Below, piece after piece: positions 34,693-45,366 of a stretch of DNA of 64,000 nucleotides (within the stretch, counting starts at the first letter, position 1; each line of letters opens with the position of its first letter). The notes under the pieces were generated by a model that saw only the letters and a list, made by a program, of their open reading frames with translations, was not told the DNA's origin and did not search any database. The stretch covers positions 7,562,501 to 7,626,500 of the forward strand of contig NZ_CP108442.1 of the NCBI RefSeq assembly GCF_041435355.1. The letters run 5' to 3'. This DNA is from Streptomyces sp. NBC_01276. Its GTDB lineage: Bacteria > Actinomycetota > Actinomycetes > Streptomycetales > Streptomycetaceae. A program made the position numbers and the translations under genes.

Positions 34693-35547
34693 ATGACCAC
34701 GCCCGACACCCCCCGTACCGTCCTCGTCACCGGCACCTCCTCCGGCATCGGCCTGGCCGCCGCGGTGGCCGCCGCCGAGGCCGGATGGCAGGTCGTCGCC
34801 ACCATGCGCGACACCGGCAAGGCCGCACCGCTGCGCGCCGCGGCCGCCGAGGCCGGGGTCGAGGGCCTCGTCGACGTCATGCGCCTGGACGTGGTCGACG
34901 CCGCCTCCATCGACGCCTGCCTGGAGGAGGTGCTCGCGCGGTACGGCCGCCTCGACGCGGTCGTCAACAACGCGGGCGCCGGCCGGGTCGGCACGATCGA
35001 GCAGGGCACGATCGAGGACGTCCGCGCCACGATGGAGGTCAACTTCTTCGGCGTCGTCCAGGTCACCCGCGCGGCCCTGCCGCACCTGCGCGCCTCCCGG
35101 GGGCGCGTGATCACGGTCACCAGCGTCGGCGGCGTCGTCGGTCAGCCCTTCAACGAGGCCTACTGCGCCGCCAAGTTCGCCGTCGAGGGATTCATGGAGT
35201 CCCTCGCCCCGGTCGCGGCCACGGTCGGTGTCGACGTCACCGTCGTCGAGCCCGGCGCGGTGGCCAGCGAGTTCGTGGCCAGCATCGGCGTGGACGTGCC
35301 GGCGATGGTGGCGGCGGCGGGCCCGTACGGCGACGCCCTCCGGAACTACATCGCGCGCACGACGCAGTCCTTCGCCGGGGCGCAGACCCCGGCCGAGGCA
35401 GCCCGCCCGATCGTGGACGCCCTGACCGCCGACCGGCCCCCGTTCCGGGTGCAGACCTCGGACTGGGCCCGCGCGTTCGTGGCCCCGAAGCTCGCCGACG
35501 CGGACGGGTCCGCCGTCCGGGAACTGACCGGCGGCTGGGTCCGCTGA
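34693..35547 (+). CDS. Short-chain dehydrogenase/reductase under MarR control
   Basis: A 284-residue classical SDR. The cofactor motif is VLVTGTSSGIGLAAAVAAAE, then VVNNAGAGRVGTIEQ, the catalytic Ser in ITVTSVGGVVGQP, and YCAAKFAVEGFMESL with Tyr-x3-Lys. ATG at 34693. The basic residue after the first Gly-rich turn and MRDTGK suggest NADPH. The substrate is not evident; the paired MarR regulator suggests induction by an aromatic or other toxic compound. Confidence 0.9.
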   Translation: MTTPDTPRTVLVTGTSSGIGLAAAVAAAEAGWQVVATMRDTGKAAPLRAAAAEAGVEGLVDVMRLDVVDAASIDACLEEVLARYGRLDAVVNNAGAGRVGTIEQGTIEDVRATMEVNFFGVVQVTRAALPHLRASRGRVITVTSVGGVVGQPFNEAYCAAKFAVEGFMESLAPVAATVGVDVTVVEPGAVASEFVASIGVDVPAMVAAAGPYGDALRNYIARTTQSFAGAQTPAEAARPIVDALTADRPPFRVQTSDWARAFVAPKLADADGSAVRELTGGWVR

Positions 35548-35564
35548 CACCGGCGCGTCGGCCG

Positions 35565-35630
35565 GCGCCGGTCCCCGCGTCCGCGCCGGTGCCCGCGCCG
35601 GTGCCCGCGTCCGCGCCGGTGTGCGCGTCC
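35565..35630. repeat. Short tandem GC-rich repeats between convergent genes
   Basis: Three copies of an 18-base unit close to gcgccggtgcccgcgtcc plus one 12-base partial copy, between the stops of two convergent SDR genes. It is probably slippage-prone spacer DNA; no hairpin role is obvious. Confidence 0.7.
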
Positions 35631-35634
35631 CGCC

Positions 35635-36432
35635 TCACGCGGCGGTCCAGCCGCCGTCCATCGGGAAGGACGCGCCGGTGACGTGGGCGGTGTGCGGGCC
35701 GCAGAGCCACAGGGCGACCGACGCCACCTCCTCCGGTTCGATCAGCCGCTTGATCGCGGACCCGCGCAGCAGCACCTCCCCGACGACCCGCTCCGGCGGG
35801 ATGCCGTGGGCCTCCGCCTGCGCGGCGATCTGCCGCTCCACCAGCGGTGTGCGCACGTACCCCGGGTTCACGCAGTTGCTGGTCACCCCCCGCGCGGCCC
35901 CTTCGAGGGCGGTGACCTTGCTGAGCCCCTCCAGGGCGTGCTTGGCGGTCACGTAGCCGGACTTGAAGGGGCTGGCCCGCAGCCCGTGCACGCTGGAGAT
36001 GTTGACCACGCGCCCCCAGCCGCGCCCGTACATGTGCGGCAGGGTCCGGCGCAGCAGCAGGAACGGGGCCGTGACCATCACCCGTTGCAGCGTCTCGAAC
36101 CGCTCCGGCGGGAACTCCTCGATGGGCGAGACGTGTTGGAGTCCGGCGTTGTTGACGAGCACGTCGACGGCCGAGGGCAGCCCCTCGACGGCGGCGGGGT
36201 CGGCCAGATCGGCCGCGTGGGCCCGCCCCCCGACCTGTTCCGCCACCGCCGCGGCGGCCCGCGCGTCGATGTCCACGACGTGTACGAAGGCCCCCGCGGC
36301 GGCCAGCGCCACCGCGCAGGCCCGCCCGATGCCCCCGCCCCCACCGGTCACCATCGCCACGCGCCCCGCGAGGTCGGCTCCCGCGCCCCCGCCCGCCGTT
36401 CCACCGAGTGCGGTGGTGAATCCGCTTGTCAT
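35635..36432 (-). CDS. 3-hydroxybutyrate dehydrogenase-like SDR
   Basis: A 265-residue SDR most like D-3-hydroxybutyrate dehydrogenase (3-hydroxybutyrate to acetoacetate, NAD). Motifs: VAMVTGGGGGIGRACAVALA, VVDIDAR (Asp after the second strand, NAD preference), VLVNNAGLQHVSPIEEFPPE, VVNISSVHGLRASPFKSGYV, TAKHALEGLSKV, NPGYVRTPLVERQI and the C-terminal GASFPMDGGWTAA. The LQHV-PIEEF and PLVE-QI segments are characteristic of this enzyme. ATG at 36432 is in frame with further upstream codons. It has a 112-base gap to the AraC-type gene on the same strand. Confidence 0.88.
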   Translation of the reverse strand: MTSGFTTALGGTAGGGAGADLAGRVAMVTGGGGGIGRACAVALAAAGAFVHVVDIDARAAAAVAEQVGGRAHAADLADPAAVEGLPSAVDVLVNNAGLQHVSPIEEFPPERFETLQRVMVTAPFLLLRRTLPHMYGRGWGRVVNISSVHGLRASPFKSGYVTAKHALEGLSKVTALEGAARGVTSNCVNPGYVRTPLVERQIAAQAEAHGIPPERVVGEVLLRGSAIKRLIEPEEVASVALWLCGPHTAHVTGASFPMDGGWTAA

Positions 36433-36544
36433 GCACGGCACGCTAGAGCCCCGGGCGCCCCGGTCCGATGTGGTCCGCCCCCACACTCCCGTCCCCGGCG
36501 GTGGTGCCCACGGCCACCACCCCACCGGGCGGCGGCCCGTGCGC

Positions 36545-37489
36545 TCAGGCCGTCCCCGCCAGGGCGCGGTAGCGGCCGGGGGTGGTGCCGAACTCGCGGT
36601 TGAAGGCGTGCGAGAGGGCGTACGGGGTGGCGTAGCCGACGCGGCGCGCGACGGTGGCCAGGGGGTCGTCGGAGTCCCTGAGCAGGGTCGCGGCGAGGTT
36701 CAGCCGCCACCAGGTGAGGTAGGCCATCGGCGGGCGGCCGACCAGGGAGGTGAACCGCCTGGCCAGGGTGGGGCGCGACACCCCCGCCTCGGCGGCCAGC
36801 CGCTCGGTGGTCCACGCGGCGGCCGGGTCCGAGTGCAGCGCCCGCAGCGCGGCGGCCGTGACCGGGTCGCCCAGGACGGCAGGCCAGGTCCCCGGGGTGC
36901 CCTCGGCGACCACCCAGGAGCGGATCATGTAGACGAGGAGCAGGTCGAGCAGGCTGGGCACCGCGATGCAGGCGCCGGGCTGCCGCTCGTCCATCTCCCG
37001 CCCCAAAAGGTCGATGGCGGAGCGGAGTTCCGGATGGCTGCCGACCCGGTTCGGCAGGTGGACGACCTGTGGGAGTTCGGCCATCAGCGGATGGGTCCGG
37101 CTCCGGTCGAGCCGGTACTTGCCGCACAGCATCTCCACCGCCCCCGACCCAGGCCCCGGCTCCTCCCCGGGTCCGAATCCCAGGTCCCGCCCCCGCCTGC
37201 GCGCCACGGCCTCCTCGAACGGCACCGCCCGCGCCACGGCCTCCGCCTCGGCGGGCCCGTCGGCGATCACGTGCCCCGCGCCGTGCGGCAGCAGCACCGC
37301 GTCACCGGTCCCGAGGGCGAGCGGTGCACCGCCGTCGGGCAGCAGCCAGCAGCCGCCCTGGAGCACCACGTGGAACCCGGCGCCCTCGTACGGTGCGAAG
37401 CGCGCGCACCACCTGCCGCCGATCCGCACCCGGTCGGAGGAGGGCCGCCCGATGCGTACGGCCGAGATAGCGTCGCTCACCACGTCCAT
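36545..37489 (-). CDS. AraC family transcriptional regulator (cupin sensor)
   Basis: A 314-residue regulator with an N-terminal cupin-like sensor (about 20-100: CARFAPYEGAGFHVVLQGGC, GTGDAVLLPHGAGHV) and a C-terminal double HTH (about 215-310: WTTERLAAEAGVSRPTLARR, FTSLVGRPPMAYLTWWRLNL, VARRVGYATPYALSHAFNRE, FGTTPGRYRAL). It is divergent from an MBL-fold hydrolase, 103 bases away, with a palindrome between, so that gene is its likeliest target. Confidence 0.93.
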   Translation of the reverse strand: MDVVSDAISAVRIGRPSSDRVRIGGRWCARFAPYEGAGFHVVLQGGCWLLPDGGAPLALGTGDAVLLPHGAGHVIADGPAEAEAVARAVPFEEAVARRRGRDLGFGPGEEPGPGSGAVEMLCGKYRLDRSRTHPLMAELPQVVHLPNRVGSHPELRSAIDLLGREMDERQPGACIAVPSLLDLLLVYMIRSWVVAEGTPGTWPAVLGDPVTAAALRALHSDPAAAWTTERLAAEAGVSRPTLARRFTSLVGRPPMAYLTWWRLNLAATLLRDSDDPLATVARRVGYATPYALSHAFNREFGTTPGRYRALAGTA

Positions 37490-37526
37490 CGGTCCAGGCT
37501 ACCCACAGGCGTCAAGACGTGAGACG

Positions 37527-37542
37527 CATGCGTATTCGCATG
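37527..37542. promoter_or_regulatory. Palindrome between AraC-type regulator and MBL gene
   Basis: CATGCG-TATT-CGCATG, a perfect 6-bp inverted repeat with a 4-base centre, 14 bases upstream of the -35 box of the MBL promoter. It is a likely activator site. Confidence 0.5.
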
Positions 37543-37555
37543 AGCCGAAGGGGCA

Positions 37556-37585
37556 TTGAGCCACTCAACCGGCCCTCCGTAGAGT
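37556..37585 (+). promoter_or_regulatory. Promoter of the MBL hydrolase, giving a leaderless mRNA
   Basis: TTGAGC (37556-37561), 18-base spacer, TAGAGT (37580-37585), then 7 bases to the ATG at 37593. A start site 7-8 bases after the -10 box is the A of the ATG itself. No Shine-Dalgarno site is present. Confidence 0.75.
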
Positions 37586-37592
37586 CAGGTCC

Positions 37593-38510
37593 ATGGAGAA
37601 CGAGAGCAAGCAGAGCATGGTGTTCGGAGACGTCGAGGTCATCCGGGTCGTCGAGTGGCAGGGGCCCTTCGTCCCCTCGCTCGGGCTCGTGCCCACCTCC
37701 GGGGAGCGGATGTGGAAGGAGAACGAGGACTGGCTGGCGCCCGACCACTGGCACCCGGAGGAGGACCTCGCCGTCGTGGCCCTGCAGAGCTGGGTCCTGC
37801 GCAGCGGCGGCCGTACGGTCCTGATCGACACCGGGGTGGGCAACGGCCGTGAGCGGCCCGGCTCGCCGCGCTTCCACCACTGGCAGGGGGACTTCCTCGG
37901 TGCCCTCGACCGTGCCGGGGTCAGCCCCGAGGAGGTCGGCCTGGTCGTCAACACCCACGTCCACGGCGACCACGTCGGCTGGAACACCCGGGGCGAGGCG
38001 GGGGAGTGGGTGCCCACCTTCCCCAACGCCCGGTACCTCCTGCCGGCCGCCGACGACTTCCACTTCGGCCCGCGGGGCGGCTACGGCGGCGGGGTCCGGG
38101 AGGACGACCGGCTGATCTACGAGGACAGCGTCGCACCCGTCCACCGGGCCGGCCAGGCCGACCTCTGGGAGGGCTCCCACCGCATCGACGAGCACCTCAC
38201 CCTCGAAGCCGCCCCCGGCCACACCCCCGGTTCCTCGGTGCTGCGCCTGGACTCCGGCGGCGAGCGGGCCGTCTTCGTCGGTGACCTCCTGCACAGCCCG
38301 GTCCAGATCCTCGACCCCTCCCACAACAGCTGCTTCTGCATGGACCCGGCGCAGGCGGCCGCCACCCGCCGCCGGATCCTCGCCCGCGCCGCCGCCGAAC
38401 GGGAACTGGTCGTGCCCGCGCACTTCGGCGGGCCGGGGGCCGTGGAGGTCCGCGCGGAGGGCGAGGGGTTCGCCCTCACCCGGTGGGCCGCCTACGGTCC
38501 GGGACGCTGA
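37593..38510 (+). CDS. MBL-fold metallo-hydrolase
   Basis: A 305-residue metallo-beta-lactamase-fold hydrolase. The metal motif is VVNTHVHGDHVGWNTRGEAG (HxHxDH, about 120-127); further ligands are in EAAPGHTPGSSVLRL, VFVGDLLHS and VVPAHFGGPG. The build resembles lactonase-like members (AiiA-type and relatives) but the substrate cannot be told. The mRNA looks leaderless, which supports the ATG at 37593. Confidence 0.9.
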   Translation: MENESKQSMVFGDVEVIRVVEWQGPFVPSLGLVPTSGERMWKENEDWLAPDHWHPEEDLAVVALQSWVLRSGGRTVLIDTGVGNGRERPGSPRFHHWQGDFLGALDRAGVSPEEVGLVVNTHVHGDHVGWNTRGEAGEWVPTFPNARYLLPAADDFHFGPRGGYGGGVREDDRLIYEDSVAPVHRAGQADLWEGSHRIDEHLTLEAAPGHTPGSSVLRLDSGGERAVFVGDLLHSPVQILDPSHNSCFCMDPAQAAATRRRILARAAAERELVVPAHFGGPGAVEVRAEGEGFALTRWAAYGPGR

Positions 38511-38569
38511 TCCCACGGCCGGACCCGCCCGCACCGGCCGGAGCGGGCCAAGCGGCCCGGCCGGCCGGA

Positions 38570-38600
38570 TTGAACGGTCGGATCATCCGACTGTTACCGT
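38570..38600 (+). promoter_or_regulatory. Promoter of the GNAT gene, leaderless type
   Basis: TTGAAC (38570-38575), a 19-base spacer, TACCGT (38595-38600), then 7 bases to the ATG at 38608. There is no ribosome site. Confidence 0.6.
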
Positions 38601-38607
38601 CCAGGGC

Positions 38608-39132
38608 ATGCCCGAGCTCATCGCCCCCACCCCCCGTCTCCGGGCCTCCTGGCTCTCCGCCCGGCAGGAGTGGGGGCCGGACGCCCACATGGACGGCGCC
38701 GGCCTGGGCCGCGAGGACGACGTGGACAGCCCGGAGGGCTTCGCCGCCTGGACCCGGCGGCTGCACGGCTACGGGGACCGTACGGCGCCGATCGAGCAGG
38801 GCCGCGTGCACGCGACGTACTGGTGGATCGCGGACGGCGACACCTACCTCGGCGCCATCGACCTGCGCCACTACCTCAACGGCTTCCTCCTCGACGCCGG
38901 GGGCCACATCGGCTACGGCGTCCGCCCCTCCGCCCGCGGGCGCGGGCTCGCGGGCTGGGCACTGCGCGAGGTCCTCCACGAGGCGCGCGTCCTCGGCATG
39001 GACAGGGTCCTGCTGACCTGCGACCCCGGGAACGAGGCCTCCGTGCGCACCATCGAGCGGGGCGGCGGCCTCCTGGAGGACGTCCGCGACACCCTCGTCG
39101 GACCCAAGCGGCGGTACTGGATCACCCTCTGA
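38608..39132 (+). CDS. GNAT family N-acetyltransferase
   Basis: A 174-residue GNAT acetyltransferase: TYWWIADGDTYLGAIDLRHY, LLDAGGHIGYGVRPSARGRG (acetyl-CoA loop), LAGWALREVLHEARVLGMDR and LLTCDPGNEASVRTIERGGG. It uses acetyl-CoA to acetylate an amine; the acceptor is unknown. The ATG at 38608 is set by a leaderless-type promoter and by the N terminus MPELIAPTPRLRASWLSARQ, common in this group. Confidence 0.9.
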   Translation: MPELIAPTPRLRASWLSARQEWGPDAHMDGAGLGREDDVDSPEGFAAWTRRLHGYGDRTAPIEQGRVHATYWWIADGDTYLGAIDLRHYLNGFLLDAGGHIGYGVRPSARGRGLAGWALREVLHEARVLGMDRVLLTCDPGNEASVRTIERGGGLLEDVRDTLVGPKRRYWITL

Positions 39133-39133
39133 C

Positions 39134-39162
39134 CGCGGGCCCGGCACCCCCGCCGGGCCGCG
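39134..39162. terminator. Bidirectional hairpin between convergent genes
   Basis: GGCCCGGC/GCCGGGCC (8 bp) extended by 3 bp past a one-base bulge, with a 6-base loop, between the GNAT stop and the stop of the next minus-strand gene. Confidence 0.55.
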
Positions 39163-39176
39163 CACCGCGCACCGTA

Positions 39177-39890
39177 CTACCCGGCCGGGACCGGCCTGGC
39201 CGGGACGGGAACGCCGTCGGAGAGTCCGGACAGCTCCAGCGCGCGGTGCATCGCCGCCAGGTCCCACCCGCCGCAGCCGCAGTCGGCGGCGAGCGCCCGC
39301 AGCATCGGCGGCGTGAGCCGGTGCTCCACCGCGGCGTCGAGCAGGTCGGCTGCCCCGGGCCGGCCCTCCGACGACGGCGCGCGGGCGCCGTCGAGGTCGC
39401 AGGAGCAGTCCTCGCCGACCCCGCCGAGCAGGCCCAGCACCTCCCCGCGCACCACGAAACGGCTCATGCCGCAGTCCAGGCCGTCGTCGCCCAGGCCCTG
39501 CGGGTAGGGCGCGCGGGCCCAGGCGCCGTTCTCGTACCAGTAGACGCAGCCCAGCTCCCAGCCCTGGAGCAGGTCGCGCAGGGTCTCGTACGGCAGCCAG
39601 TCCGGCCCGCCCGCGAGCATGTCGACGGCAGGCTCGTGCCACTTGACGCCGCTCGACTCGTCCTCGCCGTAGAGCACGTACCGTCCACCACCGAGGGCGG
39701 CCAGGGTCCAGCAGGTGGAGCCGCAGTCGTCGAGGTGGAGACCGGCCGCGTCGATCCAGTGGCCGGTGCGGTGGACGCCGCGGCCCTCGGCCTCGGTGTT
39801 CGCCTCCAGCACGGCGACCAGGGCCCAGTGCGCCCACAGCGACTCGGCGGGAGGAAGGTCCCCGGGCAGGCCCGGACGGTGGATGGTCAT
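39177..39890 (-). CDS. Conserved hypothetical protein, Cys-rich C terminus
   Basis: A 237-residue protein I do not recognise. It begins MTIHRPGLPGDLPPAESLWA. The middle is Trp/Gly-rich (STCWTLAALGGGRYVLYGED, DMLAGGPDWLPYETLRDLLQ, GWELGCVYWYENGAWARAPY), in the style of immunity- or SMI1-like proteins. Cysteines cluster at LDCGMSRF, GEDCSCDLDG and ADCGCGGWDLA. It has no signal peptide or membrane helix. ATG at 39890. Confidence 0.7.
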   Translation of the reverse strand: MTIHRPGLPGDLPPAESLWAHWALVAVLEANTEAEGRGVHRTGHWIDAAGLHLDDCGSTCWTLAALGGGRYVLYGEDESSGVKWHEPAVDMLAGGPDWLPYETLRDLLQGWELGCVYWYENGAWARAPYPQGLGDDGLDCGMSRFVVRGEVLGLLGGVGEDCSCDLDGARAPSSEGRPGAADLLDAAVEHRLTPPMLRALAADCGCGGWDLAAMHRALELSGLSDGVPVPARPVPAG

Positions 39891-39984
39891 CGTGTGATCC
39901 CCTGGTGGTGACGGCTGTTCACCGCCGGAGCCTACGGCTTTCCCCCGCGAGGGGCGCGTGGGGGCGGGGCCGGCTCCGGTGCGG

Positions 39985-40338
39985 TCAGGCGGGCTGCCAC
40001 AGCTCGATCCGGTTGCCCTCGGGGTCGGTGACCCAGCCGAACCGGCCGACACCCTCCATGTCCTGTGTCGCCTCGGCCACGTCCGCGCCCCCGGCGCGCA
40101 GTTGGGCGAGCATCGCGTCCAGGTCGCGGACCCGGAAGTTGAGCATGGTCTGCTGGGTGGGGGAACCGAAGTAGTCGGTCCCGGACTCGAAGGCCGCGAA
40201 CACCGTCGGACCGGCGCTCTGGCTCCACAGGCCGTTCTCGTCGGCGTCCAGGCCCAGCTGGTCGCGGTACCACGCGCCCAGGGCCACCGGGTCGGCGGCG
40301 CGCATGAAGTGTCCGCCGATTCCAAGCACACGTTCCAT
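39985..40338 (-). CDS. VOC (glyoxalase/bleomycin-resistance fold) protein
   Basis: A 117-residue VOC-superfamily protein with two beta-alpha-beta-beta-beta modules: GIGGHFMRAADPVALGAWYR, DQLGLDADENGLWSQSAG, LNFRVRDLDAMLAQLRAGGA and GVGRFGWVTDPEGNRIELWQ (C-terminal Glu ligand, GNRIELWQP). It could be a lyase, dioxygenase or binding protein; nothing nearby decides. ATG at 40338. Confidence 0.9.
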   Translation of the reverse strand: MERVLGIGGHFMRAADPVALGAWYRDQLGLDADENGLWSQSAGPTVFAAFESGTDYFGSPTQQTMLNFRVRDLDAMLAQLRAGGADVAEATQDMEGVGRFGWVTDPEGNRIELWQPA

Positions 40339-40464
40339 GCCGCCATCCTGCCGGTTCGGTGATCGGGTGGACCGGCACCACACCCCGGGTGCCGGTACAC
40401 CCGTGCCGCCCGCGCCGTACGGGGGACGGCAGGGGCGGCACGGTGGCACGGGGGCGCCGGCGGA

Positions 40465-42452
<1,988 letters not shown>

Positions 42453-43268
42453 GTGACCCGGCGCCGCCCCCCTCGGCCGGACAGCGCCGACCTGCTGAGC
42501 ATGCTGGGGCAGCTCACCGCCCAGGCGCGGGAGGGGGCGGAGCTGCACCAGGCCCGCGTGGAGCTGGCCGAGGCCCTCCAGCGCGAGCTGCTGCCCGCCA
42601 CCCTGCCCGCCCTGCCCGGACTGCGAGCCGCCGCCCGGTACACGCCCGCCCGGCGCGGCCTGGAGATCGGCGGCGACTGGTACGACGGATTCCTGGTGGC
42701 GCGGGACGCCGTCGCCTTCTCCATAGGCGACGTCCAGGGCCACGACGTCGCGGCCACCGCCTTCATGGGCCAGGTCAGGGTCTGCCTGCGCGCCCTGGCC
42801 TCCGTCATCGCCGACCCGGGCGAAGTCCTGAACCGGGTCAACGACGTCCTGCTCGCGATGGACAGCGAACTGTTCGCGACCTGCACCCTGCTGCGCATCG
42901 ATCCGCGCACGGGCGAGATCGCGGGCGCGCGGGCGGGCCACGTACCGGCCGTCTGGGCCACCGCCGACGGCCGGTACGGCATCGCCGAGGACGCCGGGGG
43001 CCCGCCGCTGGGCACCCTGCCCGGAGCGCGCTACGAGGTCACGAGGCGCACCCTGGTGGACGCGGGGTCCATCGTCCTGCTCACGGACGGGGTGGTCGAA
43101 GGGCCGGCGTTCCCGATCGAGGAGGGGCTGGCGCGCGTGCTGCGCCTGGTCCGGGACGCCGCGGGCGGGGATCCCGACGAGCTCGCCGCCGAGGTGCTGA
43201 AGGTGGCCGACTCCACCGGGCACGCCGACGACGCCGCCGTGCTGGCCATCGGCTACGACCTCGGCTGA
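42453..43268 (+). CDS. SpoIIE-type PP2C protein phosphatase
   Basis: A 271-residue serine phosphatase of the SpoIIE/RsbU group. A short N-terminal coiled-coil-like stretch (LLSMLGQLTAQAREGAELHQ) leads into LAEALQRELLPATLPALPGL, then the catalytic domain with metal Asp residues in LEIGGDWYDGF, AFSIGDVQGHDVAATAFMGQ, IVLLTDGVVEGPAF and HADDAAVLAIGYDL. Such enzymes dephosphorylate anti-anti-sigma factors. No sensor domain is present, so input must come from a partner. GTG at 42453 is chosen; the neighbour MASE1 protein may be functionally linked. Confidence 0.9.
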   Translation: MTRRRPPRPDSADLLSMLGQLTAQAREGAELHQARVELAEALQRELLPATLPALPGLRAAARYTPARRGLEIGGDWYDGFLVARDAVAFSIGDVQGHDVAATAFMGQVRVCLRALASVIADPGEVLNRVNDVLLAMDSELFATCTLLRIDPRTGEIAGARAGHVPAVWATADGRYGIAEDAGGPPLGTLPGARYEVTRRTLVDAGSIVLLTDGVVEGPAFPIEEGLARVLRLVRDAAGGDPDELAAEVLKVADSTGHADDAAVLAIGYDLG

Positions 43269-43358
43269 CCGGCCCCGGCGCCCGCCGTCGTGCGCCAGGC
43301 TTCCCCGTCGCGCGTGTCACGCCGCGCCCGCGGGCCCGGACTGTTGTCTGATGCTGTG

Positions 43359-44309
43359 ATGCGCACCGTGGAATGGCGAGGTCCGGCCCTGGCGCTGTCG
43401 CGGATCCTCGCCGTCGCCGCGGCCTACTACGCGTCCGCCCGGCTCGGCCTGCTGTGCCAGGTGGTCGTCGAGGGATCGGTCGTCACACCCCTGTGGCCGC
43501 CCACCGGCATCGCCCTGGCCTCCCTCCTGTGGTTCGGCCCCCGGATCTGGCCGGGGATCGCGGTGGGCACGTACCTGGCCATCGAGGACCTCGCCTCCTT
43601 CAGCGTGACGGACGTCGGGATCGTCGCGGGCAACGTCCTGGCCCCGCTGTGCGCCTACGCGCTGCTGTGCCTGGTGGGCTTCCGCACCGAGCTGGACCGG
43701 CTGCGGGACGGGACCGCCCTCGTCTTCCTGGGCGGCCTGCTCCCGATGCTGATCAGCGCCGGCACCGGCTGCGGGACGCTGCTGATCACCGGAAACCTGC
43801 CGGCCTCGAACTTCTGGGCCGTGTGGTCCGCCTGGTGGACGGGGGACACGATGGGGGTGCTGCTGGTGACCCCCCTGCTGCTGGTCCTGCGCCGGCCCCG
43901 GTGGCCGCAGGACCCGTACCGGGTGCTGGAGGCCGTGGCCCTGGCGGTCGCCACCGCCGCGGGCACGATCCTCGCCACGCGGAGCACCCTGTCCCTGCTC
44001 TTCCTCGTCTTCCCGCTGCTGATCTGGGCGGCCGTGCGCTTCCAGCTCGCCGGGAGCGCCCCGTGCGCCCTGCTCGTGTCGGTCCTGGCGATCTCGGCGG
44101 CCACCGACCGCGTCGGCCCGTTCGCCGGGCACACCCTGCTGGAGATCATGGTCAACCTCCAGGCCCTCAACGGGGCGGCGGCCCTGACCGGGCTCCTGCT
44201 GGCCGCCCTGGTCACCGAGCAGAACAACATCCGGATGAAGATCGAGGAGGTGTGCGAGGACCTGGCGGAGGTGGTGGCCCACCTCGCGCCCCGGAAACCG
44301 ACGGACTAG
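43359..44309 (+). CDS. MASE1 domain membrane protein
   Basis: A 316-residue integral membrane protein formed almost wholly by a MASE1 sensor domain: about eight helices starting AAAYYASARLGLLCQV, then the signature TPLWPPTGIALASLLWFGPR, IWPGIAVGTYLA, GCGTLLITGNLPASNFWAVW, WWTGDTMGVLLVTPLLLVLR and FPLLIWAAVRFQL. It ends with a short amphipathic helix (RMKIEEVCEDLAEVVAHLAP) and no kinase or GGDEF output. It probably senses an unknown cue and signals by contact. The start is ATG 43359 (or GTG 43356). Confidence 0.88.
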   Translation: MRTVEWRGPALALSRILAVAAAYYASARLGLLCQVVVEGSVVTPLWPPTGIALASLLWFGPRIWPGIAVGTYLAIEDLASFSVTDVGIVAGNVLAPLCAYALLCLVGFRTELDRLRDGTALVFLGGLLPMLISAGTGCGTLLITGNLPASNFWAVWSAWWTGDTMGVLLVTPLLLVLRRPRWPQDPYRVLEAVALAVATAAGTILATRSTLSLLFLVFPLLIWAAVRFQLAGSAPCALLVSVLAISAATDRVGPFAGHTLLEIMVNLQALNGAAALTGLLLAALVTEQNNIRMKIEEVCEDLAEVVAHLAPRKPTD

Positions 44310-44320
44310 CCCGGCGCCGC

Positions 44321-44352
44321 GGGCCGGGCGGGCCGGGCGGGCCGGGCGGGCC
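44321..44352. repeat. 9-bp tandem repeat in the promoter region of the aldo/keto reductase
   Basis: Three and a half copies of gggccgggc, ending 24 bases before the TACGCT -10 box of the next gene. Confidence 0.85.
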
Positions 44353-44388
44353 GCCGGACGTCCGGGCCCGGCACCTACGCTGGGCCCC

Positions 44389-45354
44389 GTGACGAACGCG
44401 AGCGTGGTGGGTGCGGGGCAGGGCGGCCGGGTGCTGTACGGGTGCATGGGACTCGGCGGGAGCTGGGATCCGCAGCCGTACGGACCCGGGGACGTCGACG
44501 TCGCCGAGGCCGCCGTCCACGCCGCCCTGGACATCGGGATCACCGTCTTCGACCACGCCGACATCTACCGCCACGGCAAGGCGGAGGCGGTCTTCGGTGA
44601 GGTCCTCGCCCGTACCCCGGGCCTGCGCGAGCGGATCGTCCTGCAGACCAAGTGCGGCATCCGGCTCCCGGACGGGGACCGCCCCGGCCTCTACGACCTG
44701 CGCGGCGCGAGCATCGTCCGCCGGGTGGAGGAGAGCCTGGCCCGGTTGCGGACCGACTCCTTGGACGTCCTGCTGCTGCACCGCCCCGACCCGCTGGCCG
44801 ACCCGGACGACATCGCCTCCGCCCTGATGTCCCTCCACCGGCAGGGCCTCGTCCGCGGCTTCGGGGTCTCCAACACGGGTGCCGCGCAGATCGCCCGCCT
44901 CCAGGCCCGCCTGGACGTCCCGCTGGTCGCCAACCAGCTGGAGATGAGCCTGCACAGCCGCGCCTGGGTCGAGGCGGGGGTCCTGCTCAACACGCCCGAG
45001 GGGGCCGCGCACGGGTTCCCGGTCGGCACGCTGGAGCACTGCCAGGAGCACGGCATCCGTCTCCAGGCCTGGGGCGCCCTGGCGCGGGGACGTTTCACCG
45101 GCGGCCAGCAGACCCCCGCCGAACACGCCACGGCCGAGCTCCTGGCCGACCTCGCCCGCCGCAAGGACACCACCCCGGAGTCGGTCCTGCTGTGGTGGCT
45201 GACGCGGCACCCCGCCGACATCGCCCCGGTCATCGGCACCGCCCGCCCCGACCGCATCCGTGCCTGCCGCGACGCCTCCCTGCGCGCGCCCGACCTCACG
45301 CACGAGGAGTGGTACGCCCTGTGGACCACCGCCCGGGGCCTTCCGCTGCCCTGA
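44389..45354 (+). CDS. Aldo/keto reductase
   Basis: A 321-residue NADPH-dependent aldo/keto reductase of the YdhF-like branch: GITVFDHADIYRHGKAEAVF (catalytic Asp/Tyr), VLQTKCGIRL (catalytic Lys), LDVLLLHRPDPL (His), FGVSNTGAAQIARLQ, WGALARGRF and IAPVIGTARPDRI (cofactor loop). GTG at 44389 comes exactly 7 bases after TACGCT (44376-44381), with no Shine-Dalgarno site, suggesting a leaderless mRNA. Confidence 0.9.
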   Translation: MTNASVVGAGQGGRVLYGCMGLGGSWDPQPYGPGDVDVAEAAVHAALDIGITVFDHADIYRHGKAEAVFGEVLARTPGLRERIVLQTKCGIRLPDGDRPGLYDLRGASIVRRVEESLARLRTDSLDVLLLHRPDPLADPDDIASALMSLHRQGLVRGFGVSNTGAAQIARLQARLDVPLVANQLEMSLHSRAWVEAGVLLNTPEGAAHGFPVGTLEHCQEHGIRLQAWGALARGRFTGGQQTPAEHATAELLADLARRKDTTPESVLLWWLTRHPADIAPVIGTARPDRIRACRDASLRAPDLTHEEWYALWTTARGLPLP

Positions 45355-45366
45355 GCCAGGGGCCGG

